Below the pieces are notes generated by a model. That model was not told where the DNA came from. It searched no databases and saw only the letters and a list, made by a program, of their open reading frames with translations. A DNA stretch of 64,000 bases from Komagataeibacter sp. FNDCR2 (GTDB lineage Bacteria; Pseudomonadota; Alphaproteobacteria; Acetobacterales; Acetobacteraceae): the NCBI RefSeq assembly GCF_021295395.1, contig NZ_JAIWOU010000003.1, positions 46,713 to 110,712 of the forward strand. The letters run 5' to 3'. The first letter of the stretch is position 1. Every line of letters begins with the position of its first letter. The translations under genes were made by a program, and so were the position numbers. Of this stretch, positions 55,858 through 64,000 are shown piece after piece.

Positions 55858-57036
55858 ATGCAGGATGCAGACGATACGACAAAGGGGACCGAACAGCACG
55901 AGACGGTCACCGAAGATCAGCATGGCACGCCGCATGAGGATATTGCCGACCATCATCCTGCTGCCGAAGGGATTTCAGACGCGGCCGAGCATGATGACGT
56001 GATTGGCGGGCAGGTACTGGACCAGTCCGAAATTGACAGTCTTCTGGGCAATACGTTCGGCGGGGCGCCCCCGCGTGAAGCGAACGGTATGGAGCGGGTC
56101 ATCAAGGCTGGCTTCGTAGCTTATGAACGCCTGCCCATGCTGGAGATCGTATTCGATCGCCTTGTCAGGATCATGTCGTCCACGCTGCGCAGTTTTACAA
56201 ACGACAACGTCGAAATCACGATGGAGAGCATCCAGTCGATGCGCTTCGGCGACTATATGAACGCTGTGCCGTCGTCGTCCATGTTCGCGGTGTTCAAGGC
56301 CGTGCAATGGGAGAACTATGGCCTGATCGTGGTTGATTCCTCCCTGTCCTATTCGATCATCGATATTCTGATGGGTGGTCCGCGTGGGACCGGCCATGCC
56401 GGCGTGGAAGCCCGACCCCATACAGCGATCGAAAGGGCGTTGATCGAGAAACTCATTGCCCTGACGCTCAATGATCTTTCGACCGCCTTCAGTCCTGTAT
56501 GCGCGATTACCCTGTCGTTTGAACGACTGGAGATAAGCGCCCGTTTTGCCGCGATCGCACGGGCCTCCAATGCAGTAGTGATGACCCGACTGCATATTGA
56601 TATGGAGGACCGGAGCGGGAATATGGATCTCATTATCCCCTATGCGACGCTTGAACCCGTGCGTGATCAGTTATCCCAGCAGTTCATGGGAGAGAGATTC
56701 GGGCGGGATTCCATATGGGAAGACCATCTCATTTCCGAGATTCTTGAGACCGATGCGCAGGTTTCCGCAGTATTTGAGGAAAAGGTCGTTCCCCTTTCGG
56801 AAGTTCTGAACCTTCATCCTGGTAAACAGATAACCTTCCCTCATCGCAGTGGCACACCGATCCATGTCAGGCTCCAATGCGGTCAGACGCCATTGTTTGA
56901 GGGACGGCTGGGGAAGTTACATGGTAAAGCGGCTGTGAAAATCGAAAGAAGGCTGGTTCCGACCGATAACTCCCACCCGAAGAATGCGGCGGCTTCTCCC
57001 CCCGCCACCCCCGATGCCGCAGCCACCGAGACTTAA
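55858..57036 (+). CDS. fliM: flagellar motor switch protein FliM
   Basis: 392 residues from ATG 55858. TTG 55834 and GTG 55843 are alternatives. FliM hallmarks: VLDQSEIDSLLG near residue 50, a middle domain with RVIKAGFVAYERLPMLEIVFDRLVR, GGPRGTGHAG, and a SpoA-like C-terminal domain (LSEVLNLHPGKQITF, LFEGRLGKLHGKAAVKIERR). It binds CheY-P and FliG. The N-terminus carries a long acidic stretch before the EIDSLL motif. fliN and fliG are not in the window. Confidence 0.95.
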   Translation: MQDADDTTKGTEQHETVTEDQHGTPHEDIADHHPAAEGISDAAEHDDVIGGQVLDQSEIDSLLGNTFGGAPPREANGMERVIKAGFVAYERLPMLEIVFDRLVRIMSSTLRSFTNDNVEITMESIQSMRFGDYMNAVPSSSMFAVFKAVQWENYGLIVVDSSLSYSIIDILMGGPRGTGHAGVEARPHTAIERALIEKLIALTLNDLSTAFSPVCAITLSFERLEISARFAAIARASNAVVMTRLHIDMEDRSGNMDLIIPYATLEPVRDQLSQQFMGERFGRDSIWEDHLISEILETDAQVSAVFEEKVVPLSEVLNLHPGKQITFPHRSGTPIHVRLQCGQTPLFEGRLGKLHGKAAVKIERRLVPTDNSHPKNAAASPPATPDAAATET

Positions 57037-57099
57037 AATCACGTCCTTTCCATCCCCAGCCTGTGGTATCGTAACCGCGGCAAGACTGGAGACCAGCCA

Positions 57100-57834
57100 G
57101 TGCTGATACAGATCCAGATGATCATCGAGGTCGTTCTGTCGTTTTTCCTGTTTTTGGGAATAATCTACAGCTTCTACCTTGGTCGGGTTCTGTCGAACCT
57201 GAGGCGGGACCGGGCCAGTCTTCTTGAGCTTGTCGCGAAGCTGGAAAGCAGTGTGCGAAGCGCGGAAGATGGGGTTGAAAAGCTTCGTGTCGCTGGCGAA
57301 GTCAGCGGGCGTCCCCTCAGCAAGATGATCGAACAGGCCAAGATAACGGGAACCGAGCTTGGCAGCATGGCGGGGCAGGCCGATACAACGGCTGACCGTC
57401 TCCAGCTACTGATTACTCAGATGCTTTCCCAGGAAAAGCAGCTTAAAATTCTGATCGAGCAGGCTGAAGATGTCCGGATGGAGATGATCGAGAAGGCTGC
57501 CAGTATCGGATATTCCGCTAACGGGGTCGAAGAGGCACCGGAAGTCTCCTTGCAGGATAGGGCGGATCAGGCCACGGGAGATCCTCTCCCCGGAGATAAC
57601 TCTCATGATGACATGAGAACCCCGGATCAGGATCCAAAGGGAAACAGGGCTGATATCCCTGTGCCACAGGCTGATTCGGACAGTCCCGGCAAAAAGACCA
57701 TGTTTACGGATACGATAAATGTTCCGGCCCCCGCTTCGGTCACGCGCACGCGCCCCTATATGAGAGCGCTGGGAAAAACATTTTTGGCCGATCCCGCCGA
57801 CCTGGTCACGGTTTGGTCCGACCAGCCAAGATAA
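57100..57834 (+). CDS. DUF6468-type flagellar-locus coiled-coil protein
   Basis: 244 residues starting at GTG 57100, with GGAG upstream. An N-terminal membrane helix (MIIEVVLSFFLFLGIIYSFYL) is followed by a coiled coil (LRRDRASLLELVAKLESSVRSAEDGVEKL) to ~residue 145, then a disordered Asp/Pro-rich tail. Such genes commonly follow fliL-fliM in alphaproteobacteria. A role in the motor is likely from context but unproven. Confidence 0.78.
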   Translation: MLIQIQMIIEVVLSFFLFLGIIYSFYLGRVLSNLRRDRASLLELVAKLESSVRSAEDGVEKLRVAGEVSGRPLSKMIEQAKITGTELGSMAGQADTTADRLQLLITQMLSQEKQLKILIEQAEDVRMEMIEKAASIGYSANGVEEAPEVSLQDRADQATGDPLPGDNSHDDMRTPDQDPKGNRADIPVPQADSDSPGKKTMFTDTINVPAPASVTRTRPYMRALGKTFLADPADLVTVWSDQPR

Positions 57835-58025
57835 TATGTTTCCGGTCGGAAAAGCCGACGAAATCTTTTTCCGGATCTGAAAGATAATTCAGAGTTGTTT
57901 ATGGCAAGGCTCGGCTATCATATTTGGGGCTGATTATCGGCCCTATGTATCCTGACCCGACAATGTCAGATATTTTTATCAAAATATGAATATCACCCAT
58001 TCTGGAATCAACGAAGGGTCTATCC

Positions 58026-58361
58026 TTATGGAGTATAGCTGTTCGTTGGGGGAATCTTCTTGACCTGCATGTTCAGCCGCTGAGCATTCTGGTCCTGCGT
58101 CAGACCTGTTGGACCTTCGGCAACCTCGCGGGCGACATTGGGCATGAGATCAGGCCGGCTCCAGCAGTCTACGCCGTTCCAGCTCTGCGTACAGTAGGGC
58201 TGCGGCACAGGCGGTCTTTCCGGGGGGGCGCACCAGTCCTCACCTTCCTGGATATAGCCGGCACTACATTCGCGTCCCGTGATGCGGCTGGCAATGTGAT
58301 CCGGAGCACAACCAGCAAGCGCCACGATGAAGAGTAACGAAGTCCCGCGCTTGATCTTCAT
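58026..58361 (-). CDS. Cys-containing small lipoprotein
   Basis: 111 residues from ATG 58361, with GGAAG upstream. Lipobox VALAGC after KRGTSLLFI. The mature part has four cysteines (GRECSAGY, DWCAPPERP, PYCTQSWNGVDCW). The YCxxxxxxVDCW pattern is common in small alphaproteobacterial outer-membrane lipoproteins. Function unknown. Convergent with the DUF6468 gene. Confidence 0.68.
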   Translation of the reverse strand: MKIKRGTSLLFIVALAGCAPDHIASRITGRECSAGYIQEGEDWCAPPERPPVPQPYCTQSWNGVDCWSRPDLMPNVAREVAEGPTGLTQDQNAQRLNMQVKKIPPTNSYTP

Positions 58362-58624
58362 AGATACCCGCTTCCGCCCATCAAGATTTGGCATGCCGCA
58401 TGCCTTGTATGATAAGTTCAGGCCTATATGATAGACCTTTGCCATTCATATCATACAATCTTATCTTCACTGCCACCAGCCGTGTATGCAGCACGAACTT
58501 TCAAAAAATGCCTTAACAATCATCCGGAATGAGAGGCATTCTAATAGGGCATCGAAGGAAGTCTGTTTCGGTTACCAAATTCATCATGAATATATTAGGG
58601 CAGGAAGATAGCGTCGACAGCAAA

Positions 58625-59564
58625 TGAGCCTACCCCGACGTGCTCTCAGTTTGAATGAGGGCTTATGGGTTGTTGTATGCCTTATTGGCGTGTCGGGCGA
58701 AAGTCTCTGGCATCATGCCGTTGAGGCTGGTGTGGGGCCTGACGGCATTGTAGTCAGCGCGCCAGTCCTCGATGACCGAGCGGGAGTGGGCGAGATTGCG
58801 GAACAGATGCTCGTTGAGGCATTCGCCCCGGAACCGGCCGTTGAAGTTCTCGACGAATCCGTTCTGCTGCGGCCTGCCCGGTGCGATGCAGTGCCACGGC
58901 ACCGACCGTTTTTGCTGCCAGGACAGGATCATGTTCGAGGTCATCCCTGTGCCGTCGTCGCCGACGATCATCATGGGAAAGCCGCGATGTTCCCCGATCC
59001 GGTCTGGCTCGCGGGCAGGCCGTTCACCTGACAGCGACGTATCCGCCACCAGCGCCAGGCACTCCCGCGTGTAGTCATCCACCCCTGTCAGCACGCGGAA
59101 GCGCCGTCTGTTGTTCAGGGCGTCCGAGACAAAATCCAGGCTCCAGCGCTGATTGGGGCCGTCGGGCAGCCGCATTGGCGAGCGGGTGCCCATGCCCGTT
59201 TCCGGCCGCTACGCTTGCGGACCGACAGTCCTTCCCCGCGATACGGCCGGAACAGCTTCTTGTGGTTCATGGTCACTCCCTCGCGCTCCAGAGGATGTGC
59301 AGGCGCCAGTAACCGAACCGGCGTCGTTCGCCCTCAGGATCGCGTAGCCGACCGCACGCCCCGGCATCATCCGGACGGCATGACGCATAGCGCCACGTCT
59401 TCGGGTCCATGCCGATCAGGGGGCAGGCCCGCCGCTGCGAGTAATCCCGTTCGGTCATCGCCCAGGTCACGGCGTCACGAGTTTTTTGCCAGTAGTTCCT
59501 TCAGCGTCTGTCTCCAGTGGACAGACCTTACTTCAAATCGAGGGCATTTCAGGAGGCAGGGTCA
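58625..59564 (-). mobile_element. IS-A copy with most of orfA deleted
   Basis: Ends TGAGCCTACCCCGACG at 58625 and CAGGGTCA at 59564. OrfB C-terminal part is the longest intact one in the window (58663-59193). The orfA region between the transposase N-terminus and the right end is missing (CTTCAGCGTCTGTCTCCAGT joins OrfB-side and end sequences near 59500-59520). Confidence 0.85.
58663..59193 (-). pseudogene. IS3-family transposase OrfB, 5'-truncated
   Basis: 176 residues of the integrase core: [67 protein letters not shown] and [15 protein letters not shown]. All three acidic DDE positions are readable, but the upstream OrfB and OrfA parts are lost or out of frame, so no active transposase is made. 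Confidence 0.8.
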
Positions 59565-59585
59565 TCAAGACCTAACATATCCTAA

Positions 59586-60509
59586 TTATGCACTTATGCG
59601 TTTTGGTTTGACCGGCGCAGGAGAGGGCATAAGCACAACTCCTTCATCTGTAATCTCGACCCGAGCGTCTGGATATACCGCCAGAGCCAAAGAAAGGGGC
59701 TTCTGCCATTTAGCTTTAAAATGGAACAGTTCTTTATAACCTGATCCAAATTGTGCTTTAAGTGCAGACCACGTTACAAGTTTCCGACCTTGAAGGACAT
59801 GAAGACGGTAAGCTAGCCAAACATATACATCGAGAGCCGCTGAGTTATTGGAAATTGCCCTGACTGCCGCCTCATGAACAGGAACAGGATGCTTCCGTAA
59901 CTGTTCGTAATAACCCTCTGAAAGCTTTGCAACTTCAATACTGGTAGAACCAGACCCACAATTCGGCTCATCTATGAATAATGCTCCGTCTACGATGGCC
60001 TGATTAACAAGGGCATTTGCCCCTTTTCCATCATTGATATGAAAACTGAGCCGACACCGACTTATACGTTCAGCCTGATCTTTCACGGACCGGGCAGCGG
60101 ATCCGCTAGGGGATATACCAATACGCTTCATCCATTGCCGTAAGCTCTTCCCGAGTTCGATTTCGCGTGAGTTGGTACGAATAGCCTCTGTCTGGAGAAA
60201 TAACAGTATAAGTCTTCCATGAGCGCCAAAGGGCACGCCAACATGCGCCAGTTCCCCTGTTTGCCCAACAGGTTTAATCCCTGGTTGGATAATAAGGCGA
60301 ACCCTGTCCGATGCCATTTGCCACGGTTCGCTCGGTTTTAATCGCCGATGCGGAAGAGCACATTGTGCCCAGCCGGAATAGATAAACCCAAGGCCGTTTT
60401 CTTCGTCAGACATATAAGCTGACGCAGCTTCAACAATGTCACGATCCAGACCAAAATCCAAAGCATGCTGTTTGCCGCGAGTTTCTAACAGATCGTGGAT
60501 TGTAGCCAT
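59586..60509 (-). CDS. repA: plasmid replication initiator RepA
   Basis: 307 residues. The RepA_C-type pattern of proteobacterial plasmids is clear: GVPFGAHGRLILLFLQTEAIRTNSREIELGKSLRQWMKRIGI near 95-135, then ARSVKDQAERISRCRLSFHI, and AALDVYVWLAYRLHVL near 220. Such proteins bind iterons and open the origin. It lies only 22 bp from an IS-A end. An iteron-like word, TGTGATTTAGTGAGAT, lies at 60566-60581 in its upstream region. No partition or toxin-antitoxin gene is adjacent. Confidence 0.93.
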   Translation of the reverse strand: MATIHDLLETRGKQHALDFGLDRDIVEAASAYMSDEENGLGFIYSGWAQCALPHRRLKPSEPWQMASDRVRLIIQPGIKPVGQTGELAHVGVPFGAHGRLILLFLQTEAIRTNSREIELGKSLRQWMKRIGISPSGSAARSVKDQAERISRCRLSFHINDGKGANALVNQAIVDGALFIDEPNCGSGSTSIEVAKLSEGYYEQLRKHPVPVHEAAVRAISNNSAALDVYVWLAYRLHVLQGRKLVTWSALKAQFGSGYKELFHFKAKWQKPLSLALAVYPDARVEITDEGVVLMPSPAPVKPKRISA

Positions 60510-60565
60510 ACGTACTTTCCCTTTGGGCTATCTATTTTTTGCATGTCCCGAAATAAATGTCAGTG

Positions 60566-60581
60566 TGTGATTTAGTGAGAT
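60566..60581 (+). repeat. iteron-like word upstream of repA
   Basis: TGTGATTTAGTGAGAT, one change from the GTGATTTGGTGAGAT core in the 63311-63469 inverted repeat. Confidence 0.55.
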
Positions 60582-60798
60582 GTGTTTTACGATCAGGATA
60601 TGGCCATCATGAACGTACCCAACGTCCATGCGCAAAAGCGAACCGGTCATCGCCCTTTTCTGATCCATCGTACTGCTTCGCTGAAGCAACCCGCTAATCG
60701 GTTCTTAGCCTAATAGGCCTTTTTCAACGTACCCCAAGCTGTTCTACATCGCTCTATGGGCTTCTGTTGAAGGGGATGCACGGGCTATCTGACGGCGT

Positions 60799-60816
60799 GA
60801 TATCTCACCAAAAATC
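60799..60816 (-). repeat. iteron-like word
   Basis: GATATCTCACCAAAAATC, the complement of an iteron core with its flanking GATATC preserved as in 63436-63469. Confidence 0.5.
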
Positions 60817-61248
60817 TATGGCACGCATAGTTAGGAACGAAGATCCTTCTATACCTTGCGGATCTCCTGCTTTACGAAGCTGAGGGTATCTATCTGGGCA
60901 GCAAGCGGAACCAGGACGATTGCCGCAAGCAAGCGGTATAAGAACAGATGCACACTGCTCATTATCACCATAACACATTGAAATGTAACTATATTAAACC
61001 AACTATGAAAGTCTTCATATTATGTGTGTTTTGGTGATAACCCCCATTATGAATGGCTTTCATCGAGTCCTGTAGACCAACATTTTCGCATCAAGATATA
61101 ACTTTATAAGCCGACCAGATTTATCCTGCCTCGCGGGTAGATGGCTGCGCCGCAAATGCAAAAGCGTCATCATTGAACAGAGTTTGCAACCTTTATTGCA
61201 TTCAGCGGCCTGGATTTCATAAGGCAAATCCCAAGCCTAAAATACCCT

Positions 61249-62271
61249 TGACCCTGCCTCCTGAAATGCTCTCGATTTGGAGTAAGGTCTGTCCACAAAA
61301 GACAGGCGATAAAGAAAGCGCTTCACACAGGACCAGATCATCGGGCTCCTGAAGGTGCATCAGGCGGGCGCCACGGCGGCCGATCTCTGCCGCGGGCACG
61401 GGATCAGCGATGCTGACCTTCTACACGTGGCGATCGAAATACGGCGGGATGGAAGTGTCGGCAGCGCGGCGGCCCAAGGCTCCTGAAGAGGAGAACGCGA
61501 AGCTGAAGCGGCTCCTGGCGGAGAGCGCGATGGACGTCTCGACGCTGAAGGACCTGTTGGCAAAAAACTCATGATGCCCGGTTTGCGGCGTGACGCCGTA
61601 ACGTGGGCGATGACCGAACGGGATTACTCGCAACGGCGGGCCTGCCGCCTGATCGGCATGGACCCGAAGACGTAGCGCTATGCGTCATCCCGTCCGGGTG
61701 ATGCCGGGACGTGCGGTCGACTGCGCGATCCTGAGGGCGAACGACGCCGGTTCGGCTGCCGGCGTCTGTACATCCTTCTGGAGCGCGAGGGAGTGACCAT
61801 GAACCACAAGAAACTGTTCCGGCCGTATCGCGAGGAAGGGCTGTCGGTCCACAAGCGTCGCGGCCGGAAACGGGCAAGGGGCCCCCGCTCGCCAATACTG
61901 CTGCCCGACGGCCCCAGTCAGCGCTGGAATCTGGATTTTTCTCGGACGTACTGAACAACGGACGGCGCTTCCGCATGCTGGCAGGGGTGGACGACTACAC
62001 GCGGGAGTGCCTGGCGCTGGTGGCGGATACGTCGCTGTCAGGTGAACGGCTCGCCCGCGAGCCAGACCGGATCGGATCGGGGAACATCTGTTCCGAAACC
62101 TCGCCCACACCCGCTCGGTCATTGAGGACTGGCGCGCTGACTACAATGCCGTCAGGCCCCACACCAGCCTCAATGGCATAATGCTAGAGGCTTTCACCCA
62201 AAACGCCAATAAGGCATACAACAACCCACAGACCCTAACTTAAAAATGAGGGCACGTTCGGGGCAGGGTCA
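61249..62271 (+). mobile_element. IS-A copy on plus strand with the shared internal deletion
   Basis: Begins TGACCCTGCCTCCTGAAATG and ends CAGGGTCA at 62271. Plus-strand transposase reading frames are broken. The OrfB deletion between the DRIGE region and EHLFRN is the same as in the 54.1 kb copy, with a five-base duplication (ATCGG) at the junction. It separates repA from the origin-like repeats. Confidence 0.87.
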
Positions 62272-62273
62272 AC

Positions 62274-62289
62274 CTCACCAAATCACATA
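62274..62289 (-). repeat. iteron-like word next to IS-A
   Basis: CTCACCAAATCACATA, the complement of the iteron core, directly after the right end of the IS-A copy. It suggests that IS-A inserted into an iteron array. Confidence 0.55.
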
Positions 62290-62340
62290 GAAGGAATCAT
62301 AGAACTCCTGTTCTAAGAAGGTAACCGAAGCCTTTACATA

Positions 62341-62675
62341 CTTCAGGCTTTTGAAAAACGTTTCGACGGCTGCGTTGTCAAAACAGTTTCCCTCTCCTCC
62401 CTGAGAATCCGGTTCTCCAGACGAAGACATTCATTTTCGCGCGCCAGATCAACCTGAGGTGCGGATGCCGGCTCGACCGGACGATAATCCACTATCTATT
62501 TGCCCAGAGTGAATTTGCCGATACCCAGGTCGGCCGCAACGCGCGTGCGTGACAGCCTTCTGCTCAACGCAATCCTCACAGCCTCGCGCTTGAAATCTTC
62601 CGTATGCTTTATGCTTTCGTCGGTCTCCTGATACGAGCTTAAAACGCCCAGATGACCGGCACAAAACTATTATAG
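62341..62675 (-). mobile_element. IS-B remnant
   Basis: Two joined pieces of IS-B: an OrfB end (62341-62395) and an OrfA part with the right end (62396-62675, ...GACCGGCACAAAACT). The middle ~700 bp are missing. Confidence 0.75.
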
Positions 62676-62681
62676 GCTCAT

Positions 62682-62759
62682 ATTTCGATCGCCACGTGTA
62701 GAAGGTCAGCATCGCTGATCTCGTGTCTGCGGCACCGATCGGCCGCCGTGGCGCCCGCC
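62682..62759 (-). mobile_element. IS-A orfA fragment
   Basis: Short minus-strand match to the IS-A orfA region (TTTCGATCGCCACGTGTAGA and the following CGGCCGCCGTGGCGCCCGCC), joined to an IS-B end and an IS5 fragment. Confidence 0.65.
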
Positions 62760-62760
62760 A

Positions 62761-63036
62761 GATGCCCACTATCTGATTGCGGATAAAGGCTATGACAGCG
62801 CCCACTTCCGTGATGCTTTCGCCTTGCGTGGTATTGTGCTCTGCATTCTATCAACAAAAACCCGAAGGAAACGACCGCCTTACGATCAGTATCTGTATGG
62901 CAAGTGACACAAGGTCAAGAACCTCTGTGGAAAACTCAAGGATTGGTGCAGTATCACGATACGTTACGATCGTTATGTTCATACCTTCTTCTCGGCGATC
63001 TTCCTCGCAGCTATCGTCATCTTCTGGATGCCATAA
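62761..63036 (+). pseudogene. IS5-family transposase C-terminal fragment
   Basis: Reads DAHYLIADKGYDSAHFRDAF and, further on, KNLCGKLKDW, RYDRYVHTFFSAIFLAAIVI and a natural stop. One in-frame TGA replaces the usual Arg before HKVKN. This is the C-terminal DDE part of an IS5-group transposase whose 5' part is missing. Confidence 0.75.
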
Positions 63037-63042
63037 AGAGTC

Positions 63043-63179
63043 CTGAGCCTACTTGGCCGTTCGTGACCTTTCCGACAGAATCCGTATACTGGCGCCCCAC
63101 ATCGCAGGACGCTTGGCTTTTCTTCAGAAAATCGATCTCGTCGATGATCAGCACGCTATGTTCAAGGTCCAATAGCTCT
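63043..63179 (-). pseudogene. IS701-like transposase internal fragment
   Basis: Minus strand reads LLDLEHSVLIIDEIDFLKKS, then CDVGRQYTDSVGKVTNGQVG. The Asp-Glu strand followed by GVxRQYTGxxGKxxNCQ is the IS701-family catalytic segment. It was first taken for an IstB ATPase because of the IIDEIDF strand. Confidence 0.6.
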
Positions 63180-63310
63180 TAGCGTCGTATTACAATCTAC
63201 TAACCCAATTCCTACGCAATTTCCTGTAAAATTTTCTTCATTTTAGAATGTTCTAAAGTATTTCAACATATTGAAAGTTTTATGTTGATGTCAAATTTTA
63301 GCTGCATTGA
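63180..63310. other. AT-rich stretch beside the origin-like repeat
   Basis: Strongly AT-rich with short near-palindromes such as TAGAATGTTCTA, no gene. It could serve as the DNA-unwinding element of the neighbouring origin-like repeats. Confidence 0.45.
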
Positions 63311-63469
63311 GTGATTTGGTGAGATATCCGTGTGGTCTGGTGAGGAAACTAATCTAATAATAGTTATATATATTAGTTTCCTCACTAAAACACTCAGGAT
63401 AACAGTCTGCGTGTAAGGACTGCCCGTGTTACTTACTCACCAGATCACACGGATATCTCACCAAATCAC
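63311..63469. repeat. nested inverted repeat with iteron-like words (candidate plasmid origin)
   Basis: Outer arms of 34 bp (63311-63344 and 63436-63469) match at 33 positions in reverse. Each arm holds two words, GTGATTTGGTGAG and GTGGTCTGGTGAG, spaced 21 bp start to start. An inner perfect 14 bp repeat GTGAGGAAACTAAT (63340-63353) and its complement (63372-63385) encloses an AT-rich loop. Confidence 0.8.
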
Positions 63470-63639
63470 ATATTTCATGATATTTTTTAGGCTTGGCCGA
63501 TATTCAGATTTCTCGAGTGACATGAGATTTGTCTCATATGTTATAATATTTGATTTAAATGAAATTCAGGTTATTTTCTGGTGCGCTGAGGGGGCTGTTG
63601 TGATTCACAGTTTTACAATGGAGGTGAGGCTAGGGCCTG

Positions 63640-63763
63640 TTAGGACTTGTTGTAGTCTGCTGTAACAGCGATGAGGATGACGGAGAGAAAGGATGAGGCT
63701 GTCTTCTCGTATCAGGTCGCGACAGCCCGCCATTCCTTGAGCCCCGCCACAGGCTTGCGATCA
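63640..63763 (-). pseudogene. IS5-family transposase C-terminal fragment (second)
   Basis: Minus strand reads RKPVAGLKEWRAVAT-stop-YEKTASSFLSVILIAVTADYNKS. The TGA replaces the usual Arg of ATRYDR. The end GGGCCTGTTAGGAC near 63633 looks like an IS5-group terminus. Confidence 0.6.
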
Positions 63764-63834
63764 GATGCCGAAGCCTGTAAGCCCATTTCAGATAGGCGAC
63801 TTCTGGATCATTCATCCCCATGAGGTGAGGCTTC

Positions 63835-64000
63835 CTCTATCTCGAGACGATCATGGACTGGGCAACGCGCAAGGTTTTGGCCTAGCGCCTGTCGAACACG
63901 ATGGACGTCGAGTTTTGCATCGTGATGCTCCGGGAAGCACTGACGCGCTACGGCTCACCGGAGATTTTCAATACCGACCAGGGCGCGCAATTCACGGCGC
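63835..64000 (+). pseudogene. IS3-family transposase OrfB fragment at window edge
   Basis: Reads LYLETIMDWATRKVLA-stop-RLSNTMDVEFCIVMLREALTRY and PEIFNTDQGAQFTA, the integrase core with its second Asp (NTDQG). The TAG stands where Trp is normal. A different IS3 subgroup from IS-A and IS-B. It continues beyond the window. Confidence 0.75.

Larger units (their letters stand above)
60510..61248. other. gene-free region upstream of repA
   Basis: About 740 bp without a supported gene, becoming AT-rich towards 61000. Besides 60566-60581 it has GATATCTCACCAAAAATC at 60799-60816, which matches the iteron arm at 63436-63469 in reverse. It probably contains the repA promoter and part of the replication origin. 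Confidence 0.6.

Noticed and set aside
63043..63179. IstB/TniB-like ATPase Walker B strand (IIDEIDF)
   Set aside because: The following GRQYTDSVGKVTNGQ segment fits the catalytic region of IS701-type transposases better, and no Walker A is present.
63426..63665. 79-codon frame overlapping the origin-like repeat
   Set aside because: Composed of the inverted repeat and AT-rich filler. No ribosome site or similarity.
1..64000. CRISPR array, tRNA or rRNA
   Set aside because: No regularly spaced direct repeats with unique spacers, and no cloverleaf or rRNA-like sequence noticed on reading either strand.

Overview
This window comes from an alphaproteobacterium of the acetic acid bacteria (Acetobacteraceae). 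The closest guess is the Komagataeibacter/Gluconacetobacter group. The basis is moderately GC-rich backbone genes, flagellar genes of alphaproteobacterial type (DUF1217, FlaF, DUF6468, a CtrA-like orphan regulator), a rhizobial-type chemotaxis operon, a gum/acetan-like exopolysaccharide locus and a RepA replication protein of the kind found on acetic acid bacterial plasmids. The species is inferred, not proven.

Layout. 0-25.5 kb is a flagellar region: the end of a FlgL/flagellin-type protein, a lipoprotein, DUF1217, fliI-fliJ, a GT-A glycosyltransferase, motB-motA, fliK-flgD, then flhF and flhA on the opposite strand. It continues with a TPR-glycosyltransferase of FlmG type, a lytic transglycosylase, flgI-flgJ-flgN, a degenerate CtrA/Rem-like regulator, a small unknown gene, a large exported repeat protein, an A24 peptidase, flgB-flgC and flaF. 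25.8-29.4 kb holds two AT-rich transferred glycan genes: a TagF-like transferase and a three-part GT4/beta-domain/TPR protein. 29.8-38.1 kb is one leftward che operon in the order mcp, STAS, cheY, cheA, cheW, cheR, cheB, cheY, cheD, cheT-like. 38.7-48.3 kb is an exopolysaccharide locus (GT2, Wzy-like polymerase, GT4, Wza, GumC-like co-polymerase, kinase-dead BY-kinase-like protein, PAP2 phosphatase, WecG, GumD/AceA-like initiating transferase). 48.4-55.1 kb is an IS-rich zone with two AT-rich cargo genes (GT4, methyltransferase). 55.3-58.4 kb returns to flagellar genes (fliL, fliM, DUF6468) plus a lipoprotein. 58.6-64 kb is an IS graveyard around a plasmid-type repA and an iteron-like nested inverted repeat.

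How they work together. The first part supplies export ATPase, export gate, rod, P-ring, hook-length control, stator and switch parts of a flagellum, with its own glycosylation enzymes. The che operon controls motor switching. The exopolysaccharide genes encode a Wzx/Wzy-type pathway, although no flippase is visible here. A repA and an origin-like repeat next to motility, chemotaxis and exopolysaccharide genes mean that this is either a plasmid or chromid carrying a surface-lifestyle module, or a chromosome with an integrated and IS-eroded plasmid.

Two IS3-family elements dominate, called here IS-A and IS-B. IS-A has three near-complete but internally deleted copies and three fragments. IS-B has two near-complete decayed copies and one remnant, and both larger copies lie inside IS-A remnants. 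No tRNA, rRNA or CRISPR array was seen.
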